Shown: positions 8,207 to 15,829 of the stretch, piece after piece
Position numbering within the stretch: position 1 is the stretch's first letter
How the letters are laid out: each line of letters starts with the position of its first letter
Source of the DNA: Candidatus Gastranaerophilales bacterium
Lineage (GTDB): Bacteria > Cyanobacteriota > Vampirovibrionia > Gastranaerophilales > Gastranaerophilaceae
Length of the DNA: 36,079 nucleotides
Direction of reading: 5' to 3'
NCBI GenBank assembly: GCA_017467305.1
Contig: JAFTSM010000070.1
Coordinates: forward strand, 1 to 36,079
Made by a program: the position numbers and the translations under genes
The notes under the pieces: generated by a model
The model's database searches: none
Seen by the model: only the letters and a program-made list of their open reading frames with translations
Told to the model about the DNA's origin: nothing

Positions 8207-9223
8207 TTAAAATACTTGCATTTCAATTACTTTTTCTGCAATTCTTACTGTGTTTAAAGCAGCACCAATTCTTAGGTTATCAGCAACACACCAGAATGAA
8301 ATTGCGTTATCAAAAGCAATATCTTTTCTAATTCTACCAACATATACTGGGTTTGTTCCAGCCGCCATTAATGCGGTTGGGAATTCATAGTTTTCAACAT
8401 CATCAATAACTTTAACACCCCAAGCATTTTCTAATAATTCTCTTGCTTTTTCTGGAGTAATATCTTTTTCAAATTCAACTGTAACAGCTTCTGAGTGACC
8501 AACAAAAACTGGAACTCTAACAGCAGTACAAGAAATTGGGGTATTTGGTTCTAAGTGAAGAATTTTTCTAGTTTCGTTTGTAACCTTCATTTCTTCTTTT
8601 GTGTATCCATTATCACAGAAAGAATCAATTTGAGGAATACAGTTGTATGCAATAGGTTTTTTGAATACTTTATTTTCAAATTCTTTACCTTCATTTGCAG
8701 CAATAGTATTTTCTCTTAATTCGTTTATAGCGGCTAAACCAGCACCAGATACTGATTGATATGTACTAACAACCATTCTTTTAATACCAGCATAGTCATG
8801 TAATGGTTTTAAAGCTAGCATTAATTGAGATGTTGAACAGTTTGGATTAGCAATAATACCATTATGTTTTCTTATATCTTCATCATTTACACCGGCAATT
8901 ACAAGTGGAACATCTTTTTCCATTCTGAAAGCGCTTGAGTTATCAATATATACACAACCACGTTTAACTGCTTCATGCGCTAAAGCCAAACTTGTTGAAC
9001 CACCCGCAGAAGCCAAAACTATGTTAATACCTTCAAAAGCGTCTGGAGTTGCTTCAATAATAGTATATTCTTTTCCTTTAAATTCAATAGTTTTTCCTGC
9101 ACTTTTTTTACTAGCAAGGAACTTAATGTCTTCAAATACTACGTTGTTTTCTTCTAAAATTTCTAAAATGTGTCGGCCAACTACACCAGTAGCTCCTAAT
9201 ACTCCGATAACTGGTTTTCTCAT
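8207..9223 (-). CDS. asd: Aspartate-semialdehyde dehydrogenase
   Basis: This enzyme reduces aspartyl phosphate to aspartate semialdehyde with NADPH, feeding lysine/diaminopimelate, threonine and methionine synthesis. The 338 residues begin with a Rossmann motif, GATGVVG (10-16). The catalytic Cys129 sits in NPNCSTSQL. STYQSVSGAG and RVPVFVGHSEAV complete the substrate and catalytic region. Length and motif order are normal. AGAGGTAG lies just before the ATG, and a good promoter is visible upstream. It is paired with dapA as a pathway cluster. Confidence 0.97.
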   Translation of the reverse strand: MRKPVIGVLGATGVVGRHILEILEENNVVFEDIKFLASKKSAGKTIEFKGKEYTIIEATPDAFEGINIVLASAGGSTSLALAHEAVKRGCVYIDNSSAFRMEKDVPLVIAGVNDEDIRKHNGIIANPNCSTSQLMLALKPLHDYAGIKRMVVSTYQSVSGAGLAAINELRENTIAANEGKEFENKVFKKPIAYNCIPQIDSFCDNGYTKEEMKVTNETRKILHLEPNTPISCTAVRVPVFVGHSEAVTVEFEKDITPEKARELLENAWGVKVIDDVENYEFPTALMAAGTNPVYVGRIRKDIAFDNAISFWCVADNLRIGAALNTVRIAEKVIEMQVF

Positions 9224-9254
9224 AATCTAATCTACCTCTATTTCTATCGTTAAA

Positions 9255-9283
9255 ATTATCCGATAAATTGCTGATTATGACAA
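9255..9283 (-). promoter_or_regulatory. Likely sigma70-type promoter for asd
   Basis: On the minus strand TTGTCA (9278-9283) and GATAAT (9255-9260) are separated by exactly 17 bases. Transcription would begin near 9248, leaving a leader of about 25 nt that contains the AGAGGTAG ribosome-binding site. Confidence 0.55.
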
Positions 9284-9364
9284 GTATTTAAAGATTTTTT
9301 AAATTCTTAATGTAAACTATTATTAATTTTTAAAGATTATCAAAAAGAAAATCAAACCATGTAC

Positions 9365-9468
9365 TTTACGAACTCAAAATTTAGTAGTATAATTAATTTG
9401 TTATTAATGTTTCGGCTAGTGTAAATATTGCAAGTTCTTAAATCTTACTTAAAACTTGCATTTTTTTT
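9365..9468 (+). ncRNA. Candidate small RNA: promoter plus strong terminator, no gene between
   Basis: TTTACG (9365-9370), a 17-base spacer and TATAAT (9388-9393) form a promoter on the plus strand. A strong terminator follows at 9429-9468: TGCAAGTT pairs with AACTTGCA, an inner TTAA/TTAA extends the stem past one bulged base, and eight T follow. A transcript of about 68 nt starting near 9400 would contain no meaningful reading frame. No plus-strand gene lies upstream to explain the terminator. It is not a known RNA family that I can recognise. Confidence 0.35.
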
Positions 9469-9600
9469 GCGGATTTTCTGCATGCTGACCGAATGGAATG
9501 AGGGAACGCCGAAGTAATGAGCGACAGTTTTGCAGATAGCAAAACAAAGCGAATAACTTGTAGACGTGGAAGAAAATCCAAGAAACGAAATTTTTCGTAC
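9469..9600. repeat. Structured higher-GC block, possible interspersed repeat or RNA
   Basis: This block is clearly richer in GC (about 45%) than its surroundings. A long-range stem pairs GGATTTTCT (9471-9479) with AGAAAATCC (9571-9579). Within it GTTTTGC (9527-9533) pairs with GCAAAAC (9539-9545) around AGATA. A 61-codon minus-strand reading frame (9438-9623) covers it, but the predicted peptide has no recognisable domain and runs into the terminator hairpin. I regard the block as a repeat element or the 3' region of the dehydrogenase message rather than a gene. The rest of 9224-9624 holds only the promoters and candidate RNA listed separately. Confidence 0.4.
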
Positions 9601-9624
9601 GTAAAACCTGCAACCGAGCACATT

Positions 9625-10626
9625 TTAAACTTTATTTTTTAATTCATTACCATTGTTAAACTGATATAAATTTTCAACAGTTGTATTTAATATTCTATCA
9701 ACAGCTTCTTTTGTATCATAAGCGATATGAGGAGTTGCTACTACATTAGGAAGATTTAATAATTTATTGTTTATTAAAGAAGTCCGCAAATTTTTTAAAT
9801 CCAAATTATCAGTTGGACGTTTATTAGAAATGACCTCTTCAAACTCTAATACATCTAAGGCTGCACCTTTTATTTTAAAATCTAATAGTGCCGAATAAAG
9901 TGCTTCTGTATCAATCAATTCACCCCTTGCAGTATTTATAATAATTGCATTTTCTTTCATTAAAGATATATTCTTTTCATTTATCATATGATAAGTTTTT
10001 GGTGTTAATGGTGAATGTAGAGAAATTATATCTGACAATTTGCACAAAGTATCTAAATCCGTATATTTAACAAAAAATTCATTTTTCAAATCTATATTTT
10101 CATTGACATCACAACAAATAACATTCATAGAAAAACCTTTTGCAATTTTCACAATTTTAGAGCCAATTGCACCAGTACCAACTATCCCTATAGTTTTAGA
10201 ATACAATTCCATACCAAATGTTTCTGGATACATGTCACCTTGTTTTAGCTCATTAACACCAAAACATATTCGCCTTACGAGATTAAGCAACAGTCCAAAA
10301 GTAAATTCAGCAACCGTATAATCACCGTAATGAGGAGTATTCATCACAATAATTCCTTGTTTAGAGCAAAAATCAATATCAATATGACTATAGCCCACAG
10401 AACGAGTTAAAATTAATTTTAATTTTTTGAATTTTACTAAGGTTTCTTTTGTTAACCTTGAAGCTGTGAAAACAGATATTATTTCTGCATTTGCTTCAGA
10501 ATAAGATATTTTTGTATTTTCGTTTAATTCATATGTTTTAAACTCAACATCATAATTTTGAAACAATTCTTTTTCAAAGAAATTTTGCTCATATTGTTTT
10601 GTATCATAAAAAATTATTTTTTTCAT
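9625..10626 (-). CDS. D-isomer-specific 2-hydroxyacid dehydrogenase (D-lactate dehydrogenase-like)
   Basis: A cytoplasmic NAD-dependent enzyme that probably interconverts pyruvate and D-lactate, which would fit a fermentative organism; other 2-keto acids are possible. The 333 residues show GTGAIG (150-155) of the nucleotide fold with Asp173 at the end of the next strand (NAD preference). The catalytic set is Arg234 (INTARGELID), Glu263 or Glu261 in LDVLEFEE, and His300 (TPHIAYDT). TRSVGYSHIDID and NTPHYGDYTVAEF are family motifs. GGAGTG lies before the ATG. Similarity to D-lactate dehydrogenases is good, but the exact substrate is inferred. Confidence 0.9.
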   Translation of the reverse strand: MKKIIFYDTKQYEQNFFEKELFQNYDVEFKTYELNENTKISYSEANAEIISVFTASRLTKETLVKFKKLKLILTRSVGYSHIDIDFCSKQGIIVMNTPHYGDYTVAEFTFGLLLNLVRRICFGVNELKQGDMYPETFGMELYSKTIGIVGTGAIGSKIVKIAKGFSMNVICCDVNENIDLKNEFFVKYTDLDTLCKLSDIISLHSPLTPKTYHMINEKNISLMKENAIIINTARGELIDTEALYSALLDFKIKGAALDVLEFEEVISNKRPTDNLDLKNLRTSLINNKLLNLPNVVATPHIAYDTKEAVDRILNTTVENLYQFNNGNELKNKV

Positions 10627-10824
10627 AATTCACTCCATTTAAAAGAAAAATAACAAATATTATCAGAATTTTAATTAACTAACTTTCTATAAAAATGGAG
10701 ATTAACTTTTAAAATTTATAACTTTTGTAAATATTTTTGAAATTTATTAAAGCTTTGCTTATTCGTACCGACATAACAAACTATGTGTAAAAAACTAAAA
10801 CTTGTTTAAAGAGAAAGGAAAAAA

Positions 10825-12015
10825 ATGGGTTTAAGTGATGCGTTAAATAGTTTAGTTAGTAGTCTAAAAGGAAATACTAGCGCTCAACAAACAGGTGCAG
10901 CAAATGGTGCAAGTAGTGCATCCGGAAGTTCGGGTGCAACAGTTGGTGTAGCTAGTAGTGCAGTTGAAGAAGCACTAGGTAACCAATTAGCTAATATAGA
11001 AAAAGAACCAGAGTCTGCAAAATCTATAGAAGAAAAGGCAAACTCTGCATTAGAAGATTTAATGAGTAAACTTGGTTTATCTGGTTCTGAAGAAGAAGAA
11101 ACTCTTGGTGAACTCAAATCAGTATTCGCTGAAGAAATAGAAGCTAGAGAAGATGATGCAACAGTTAAAGATACAGATGAAGTTGATGAGACTGGCGAAG
11201 TTGATGAAACCGATGAAGGTAAAAGTGTCGACGACATACTTGATGAAATAAGCGATGAAGATCTTCAAGGACTATATGATGCAATTAAAGATAAATTAGA
11301 ATTTAGTCCTGAAGAAGCTAGCGCATATGTAGAAGGCGAAGCAGAAGTTAAAGCCAGAATAGAAGAAGCTGTTGAAAATAATCCAGATATGGAACCAGCT
11401 GAAATTGAAGAACAAATTAGAGCAGCTTATGAATTAGAAAATCCAGAATATGCTGACGCTAAGAAAGAAGCTGATGCTGTAATGGAAAAATACGACAAAG
11501 CAATGGATGAAGAATACAATGCTTACTGCGAAGAAAACCCACAACCAGCTCTAGAAGACTTCGATAGCCCAGAAGAATATGCCAAAGCTCTTGGAGAATG
11601 GGCTTCTGATGCTGAAAAACATATGAACGAAGCAGAACACAACTATTTAAAAGAAAATGAAAATTACAGAAATTTAAAATTTGCAGAAATGAAAAGCAAA
11701 TTTAAAAACCTTCCATATGAACTTGATAAAAAACCAATCTTAAAAAACCCAGAAGATCCAGGTTTCAAAAAAATACTTCCTGATGACGGTATAGATTTAG
11801 ACCCTGGTTTTAGTAAAATACTTCCTGATGACGGTATAGATTTAGACCCAGGTTTTAGTAAAATCATTTCAGATAGTGATTATAAATTAGAATTTGTTCC
11901 AGAAGGTGACGGTGCTGAAGTCATCAAACAAATGATGATTGATGACGGCGTATTACCTGGCGAAGGTTCTGGATACATCGACTATGCTGGCTACTTAAAA
12001 ACATTAGTTGATTAG
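10825..12015 (+). CDS. Acidic protein with C-terminal 15-residue tandem repeats
   Basis: A 396-residue, strongly acidic protein of unknown function. It starts MGLSDALNSLVSSLKG and has a Ser/Ala/Gly-rich leader of about 50 residues, in style like the genes at 360 and 2029. An acidic segment (DTDEVDETGEVDETDE) precedes a helical core at about 165-300 that aligns with the next gene (YVEGEAEVKARI, EIEEQIRAAYELENPEYADA, EKYDKAMDEEYNAY). Residues 311-355 are three copies of DPGFxKILPDDGIDL, the third degenerate. There is no signal peptide or membrane segment. ATG follows AGAAAGGA closely. It may be secreted by a non-classical route; this is speculative. Confidence 0.85.
   Translation: MGLSDALNSLVSSLKGNTSAQQTGAANGASSASGSSGATVGVASSAVEEALGNQLANIEKEPESAKSIEEKANSALEDLMSKLGLSGSEEEETLGELKSVFAEEIEAREDDATVKDTDEVDETGEVDETDEGKSVDDILDEISDEDLQGLYDAIKDKLEFSPEEASAYVEGEAEVKARIEEAVENNPDMEPAEIEEQIRAAYELENPEYADAKKEADAVMEKYDKAMDEEYNAYCEENPQPALEDFDSPEEYAKALGEWASDAEKHMNEAEHNYLKENENYRNLKFAEMKSKFKNLPYELDKKPILKNPEDPGFKKILPDDGIDLDPGFSKILPDDGIDLDPGFSKIISDSDYKLEFVPEGDGAEVIKQMMIDDGVLPGEGSGYIDYAGYLKTLVD
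11755..11889 (+). repeat. Three 45-bp in-frame tandem repeats
   Basis: Units at 11755-11799, 11800-11844 and 11845-11889 encode DPGFKKILPDDGIDL, DPGFSKILPDDGIDL and DPGFSKIISDSDYKL. The first two are nearly identical in DNA, so unit number may vary by slippage or recombination between strains. Confidence 0.9.
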
Positions 12016-12022
12016 TTTTAGT

Positions 12023-12058
12023 TCAAACGGAAACTCAATAATATGAGTTTCCGTTTGA
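12023..12058 (+). terminator. Perfect 15-bp hairpin between the two acidic paralogs
   Basis: TCAAACGGAAACTCA (12023-12037) pairs perfectly with TGAGTTTCCGTTTGA (12044-12058) around ATAATA. It lies 7 nt after the stop codon. No T-run follows, so it could be a partial terminator, an RNA-stability or processing hairpin, or an operator for the next gene, whose start is 40 nt away. Confidence 0.5.
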
Positions 12059-12097
12059 TACAAATTTGTGAAATCTTAATTTATAGAGAGTTTAAAT

Positions 12098-12721
12098 ATG
12101 TCTGATATGAATATTACTGGAAATTACCAACAAATTAGTGCAAATCAAACAAATGGAGCAGCAAAAGTAGAAAAAGAAGAAGAAGCTAGTCTATTTCCTT
12201 CATTAGAAACAGATGAAATTCTTGATATTCTTTTTACTGGTGTTGTTGATGGTGTTTTTGGTGATGGACCATTTACAAAAGATGAAGCTACAATTTACGT
12301 ACAAGGCGAAAAAGAAATAGCAGAACTTGTAAAAGAGACTCCAAATAAACAAAATCTGATTGAAACTATATTTGACCCAGATAAAGCTGAGCGTGAAATA
12401 AGAGAACAATATGCGGCAGAGCATCCAGAATACGCAGAAGTAATGGAAGAAGGCGCAAAAGTTCAAGAAAATTATGATAAAGCATATGATGAAACCCTAA
12501 AAAAATGGCAAGAAGAAAATCCTGCACCTGAAAAAATATTAGAAGAAGGTGGATTTCTTGGCGTCAAAATGACAGATGACTACAAAGAATGGACTAATGC
12601 TCAAATAAAATATATGCAAAATTTTGAAAAAGAATATGCAAAAAATAACTCAGACTACGCAAACCTAAAAGCAGCGCAAGATAAAGACAAATCTTTCCTA
12701 CAAGCAATGTTAGGCTTGTAA
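12098..12721 (+). CDS. Acidic helical protein, paralog of the upstream gene
   Basis: A 207-residue protein of unknown function. Residues from about 60 onward align with the core of the preceding protein: YVQGEKEIAEL, EREIREQYAAEHPEYAEV, QENYDKAYDETLKKW, EENPAPE and a final EKEYAKNNSDYANLKAAQ. The N-terminus differs: MSDMNITGNYQQISANQTNG, then an acidic EEASLFPSLETDEI whose SLF segment recalls EVSLFANEE in the gene at 360. It lacks the tandem repeats of its neighbour. No signal peptide or membrane segment. The start has AGAGAG about 9 nt upstream. It is convergent with recN, 38 nt away, with no clear terminator between them. Confidence 0.85.
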   Translation: MSDMNITGNYQQISANQTNGAAKVEKEEEASLFPSLETDEILDILFTGVVDGVFGDGPFTKDEATIYVQGEKEIAELVKETPNKQNLIETIFDPDKAEREIREQYAAEHPEYAEVMEEGAKVQENYDKAYDETLKKWQEENPAPEKILEEGGFLGVKMTDDYKEWTNAQIKYMQNFEKEYAKNNSDYANLKAAQDKDKSFLQAMLGL

Positions 12722-12759
12722 AAATATTTAAACAAGAACTATATTAATAATTATCCAAA

Positions 12760-14412
12760 TTAAACATTCAACAACTTTTTGGCAAAAGCCATTGATTCTT
12801 CATTAATTTCTCCAGCAGAAAGAAGAGCAATGGCTTTTACCCTATTTTCTTCTTGAAGATTATAAACATTAACTTTGGTTGTATCTGCTTGTATTTTCTT
12901 TACAAAGAAATGAGTCGTTGCTCTTGCTGCAATAATTGGTTGGTGCGTAATCAATATAATCTGGTGAGTTTTTGCCAAATTAACGATAGACTCAGCAACA
13001 GCTTGAGATGCTGAACCAGAAATACCCGTATCTATTTCATCAAAAATAACCGTATTTGTTTTATCAGCTTGTGCAAAAATACTCTTTATTGCCAACATTA
13101 CTCTTGAAATTTCACCACCAGATGCTGTCTTAGCTAGTGGTTTTAATGTTTCTGAAACATTTGTAGAAATTAAAAATTCAACTCTATCTATACCATTTTC
13201 ATTCATATTACAAGTTTCTACAGAAATAGAAAATCTTGCTTTTGGAAGTTCTAATTTTTCTAACTCATTTGTTACTGCTTGAGATAACACACTCGCAAGT
13301 TCTTTCCTAGCACTACTTATAACAGTTGAAAGTTCAATCAATTCTTGTTTTATCTCTTTTATTTCTCTCTCTAGCACAACAACTTCATCTTGAGAAAATT
13401 CAATTTTATTAAGTTGTTCTGATAAATCCTCATAAGTTTTTAAAACTTCTTCTAAAGAGTTTCCATATTTTCTTTTAATCTTATCAAGCAAACTCAAACG
13501 TTCTCCGATAAAATCCATTCTTTCATTATCATTTTCTTTTAAGTCTGAATAATTTCTTAACTGAGTTGCTATTTCTTTTAACGTTTCATAAGTATTAATA
13601 AAATCTTCTTCTAATGGATAAATAGACTCATCCATTGATGATAACTTTGATAGATTTGATTTTACACTACCTAAAGCGTTTAAAATATTTCCGTCATCAC
13701 CATATAAAGCCCAATAAGATGAATATGAAAGCTCTTTTAATTTTTCTACGTTATAGAGAATATCCAATTCTTTTTCTAATTTTTCACACTCATCTACGTC
13801 TTCAATACAAGCATTTTCTATTTCTTGAATTTGAAATTTTAAAAATTCCTCTTGTTGTTGAGTAGTATTAACTACATTTTGAACTTCTTCCAGCTTACGT
13901 TGCTTAGATAAATATAATGAATATTTTTCCTTAAACAGTTCAACATTATCACGATGTGGTCTTAGAGCAAAATTATCCAATAAAGTTAAATGGTTTTTTT
14001 GTTGAAGATAATTATAACTTTGATGTTGAGAATGGATATCAAGTAATTTTTCTCTAATATCTTTAATAAATTCTTGAGTAACCAAAACCCCATTTATTCT
14101 CGAACGAGTTGTAGTTGATAGAATTTCTCTTGATACAACCAATTCATTATTATCAACCTCAATACCATTTTCCAAGAAAGGAGTTTTATCAAAATCTGGT
14201 TTTAATTCAATTAAAAGTTCTACATAAGCCCTATCACAACCAGTTTTAATTACATCTTTACTAATTTTTGCACCAAGTGCAGTATCAATTGCACCAATAA
14301 TAATACTTTTACCAGCACCCGTTTCCCCAGTAAAAACGTTAAACCCCTTATCAAATTCTAGTGTTATTTCATCAATTAATATATATTTTTTTACTGTTAC
14401 TGATTTTATCAT
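12760..14412 (-). CDS. recN: DNA repair protein RecN
   Basis: An SMC-like ATPase that acts at DNA double-strand breaks in recombinational repair. The 550 residues match the family. Walker A is GETGAGKS (29-36) in the N-terminal half-ATPase, with NGVLVTQEFIKDI and IHSQHQSYNYL just after. A long coiled-coil region with Glu/Leu/Lys heptads lies at about 155-385. The C-terminal half carries the ABC signature ASGGEISRV, Walker B VIFDEIDTGISG and the final THQPIIAAR. It is the last gene of the grpE-to-recN series, starting 1 nt after the nadK stop, so translation is probably coupled. Adjacency of nadK and recN is common in bacteria. Confidence 0.97.
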   Translation of the reverse strand: MIKSVTVKKYILIDEITLEFDKGFNVFTGETGAGKSIIIGAIDTALGAKISKDVIKTGCDRAYVELLIELKPDFDKTPFLENGIEVDNNELVVSREILSTTTRSRINGVLVTQEFIKDIREKLLDIHSQHQSYNYLQQKNHLTLLDNFALRPHRDNVELFKEKYSLYLSKQRKLEEVQNVVNTTQQQEEFLKFQIQEIENACIEDVDECEKLEKELDILYNVEKLKELSYSSYWALYGDDGNILNALGSVKSNLSKLSSMDESIYPLEEDFINTYETLKEIATQLRNYSDLKENDNERMDFIGERLSLLDKIKRKYGNSLEEVLKTYEDLSEQLNKIEFSQDEVVVLEREIKEIKQELIELSTVISSARKELASVLSQAVTNELEKLELPKARFSISVETCNMNENGIDRVEFLISTNVSETLKPLAKTASGGEISRVMLAIKSIFAQADKTNTVIFDEIDTGISGSASQAVAESIVNLAKTHQIILITHQPIIAARATTHFFVKKIQADTTKVNVYNLQEENRVKAIALLSAGEINEESMAFAKKLLNV

Positions 14413-14413
14413 T

Positions 14414-15265
14414 TTAGCCCTTCCAAGAAAGTCCCCAATGTAGTTTTTCTTTTAGAACAGAATAAAATGAATTTTTTTCTAAATTCAACAACAGTAATTT
14501 TGCACTATATTGACTTTTTTTGATTTCAATATCCTCATTAGCATCTAAATTCAAGGTATTTTGACCGTCTGCTGATATTTTTAACAATGGTTTATTTTGG
14601 CTTGATGTAACTTTTATTACTTCACAAGAAGGAATTACAATTGGTCTAGCATTCATTGTATGAGGACAAATAGGAACTACAACCATTGCATCAAGTGTTG
14701 GAAACAATATTGGTCCACCAGCAGATAATGTATATGCGGTTGAACCAGTAGGAGTTGAGATTATAATACCATCTGCCAAATAATCACAAACAATATTGTC
14801 ATTTATATGAACGTATAATCTTGATGTTCTTGAAAAACCATCGCCTTTTATAACAAAATCATTTAACGCATTCATCTCACCATTACGAGCAGAAAGCATA
14901 ATTCTATCTTCAATCAAAAATTTGCCAGATAATATACAATCAATAGCTTCATCAACTTGATTAGATTTTGCTTGAGATAAAAAGCCTAAACGTCCTAGGT
15001 TAATCCCTAAAATAGGAACTTCAAATGGTGCATAAAATCTTGCTGTTCTTAGAATGGTACCATCACCACCCAATACTATTGCAAAAGTTATATCAGAATC
15101 ATATTCATTTGTAGTTAAAACTACGGAATCGAGCCCTTTATGTTTCAAAGTTTTTCCAATAGTTAATGCCAAATAATTCGCTTTTTGATTTTCTTTATTA
15201 TAAAAGATACCAATTTTTTGTAAGTTAACAATATCACCTTTTACTGATTTAATAACTTTTTGCAT
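14414..15265 (-). CDS. nadK: NAD kinase
   Basis: Phosphorylates NAD to NADP in the cytoplasm, supplying NADPH-dependent pathways such as the aspartate semialdehyde step encoded nearby. The 283 residues contain GGDGT (66-70), followed by INLGRLGFLSQ, the substrate loop NDFVIKGDG, and TPTGSTAYTLSAGGPI, the diagnostic motifs of the family. The C-terminus (DGQNTLNLDANEDIEI) is also typical. The start at ATG 15265 has AGAGAGGTG immediately upstream. It lies 9 nt after the methyltransferase gene and directly before recN in the same operon. Confidence 0.96.
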   Translation of the reverse strand: MQKVIKSVKGDIVNLQKIGIFYNKENQKANYLALTIGKTLKHKGLDSVVLTTNEYDSDITFAIVLGGDGTILRTARFYAPFEVPILGINLGRLGFLSQAKSNQVDEAIDCILSGKFLIEDRIMLSARNGEMNALNDFVIKGDGFSRTSRLYVHINDNIVCDYLADGIIISTPTGSTAYTLSAGGPILFPTLDAMVVVPICPHTMNARPIVIPSCEVIKVTSSQNKPLLKISADGQNTLNLDANEDIEIKKSQYSAKLLLLNLEKNSFYSVLKEKLHWGLSWKG

Positions 15266-15274
15266 AACACCTCT

Positions 15275-15829
15275 CTATAACTTATAAGCCATAAGAAGCC
15301 CGTCTGGCAAATCTAAAATTTGTGCTTGATATTCTTCATGATTTGAAATAGCATCTACAAAAGGTTTCACTTTTTCAGCATGAGAAGTAATATTATCAGC
15401 CAAAATAACTCCACCTTTTCTTAAAAGAGGATGTACAGCCTCAAAAAATTTAATATATTCTTGTTTATTAGCGTCGATAAACACTAAATCATAAGTTTCA
15501 TCTTGCAATTCATTCACAATAATATCGTATGCTTGACCAATTTTAAAAGTAATATAATCAGATAATCCACACTCTTTTGCATATTCACGAGCAAGGCACT
15601 GTCTTTTTTCCCAAAATTCCAATGTAGTCAAATGACCATTTGTATATCTTAAAGCATCTGAAATCCATAAAGTAGAATATCCATTAGAAGTACCCAACTC
15701 AAGAACATTCTTAGCATTGATTGCTTTTATCAACATACTAATAAAACAACCTGTTTGATGCGATACGTTCCAAAAATCGTCAGCTGTCTTTTCCAACTCT
15801 TCTAATCTTGCTTTTAATTTACTTTCCAT
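15275..15829 (-). CDS. SAM-dependent O-methyltransferase, catechol-OMT-like
   Basis: A 184-residue member of the small-molecule O-methyltransferase family (the COMT / methyltransferase-3 group), somewhat shorter than the usual 210-220. The SAM-binding motif VLELGTSNGYSTLW is at about 41-54, and the metal and catalytic region DLVFIDANKQEYIKFF at about 115-130, with GGVILADNI following. The N-terminal helix is shortened. The substrate cannot be predicted. It starts inside the end of the beta-propeller gene (11-nt overlap), with GGAAAGAAG upstream of the ATG, so the two are probably translated together. Confidence 0.88.
   Translation of the reverse strand: MESKLKARLEELEKTADDFWNVSHQTGCFISMLIKAINAKNVLELGTSNGYSTLWISDALRYTNGHLTTLEFWEKRQCLAREYAKECGLSDYITFKIGQAYDIIVNELQDETYDLVFIDANKQEYIKFFEAVHPLLRKGGVILADNITSHAEKVKPFVDAISNHEEYQAQILDLPDGLLMAYKL

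Noticed and set aside
9438-9623. 61-codon minus-strand reading frame after the dehydrogenase
   Set aside because: No recognisable domain, no ribosome-binding site, and it runs through a structured block and a plus-strand terminator stem; more likely a repeat or RNA.
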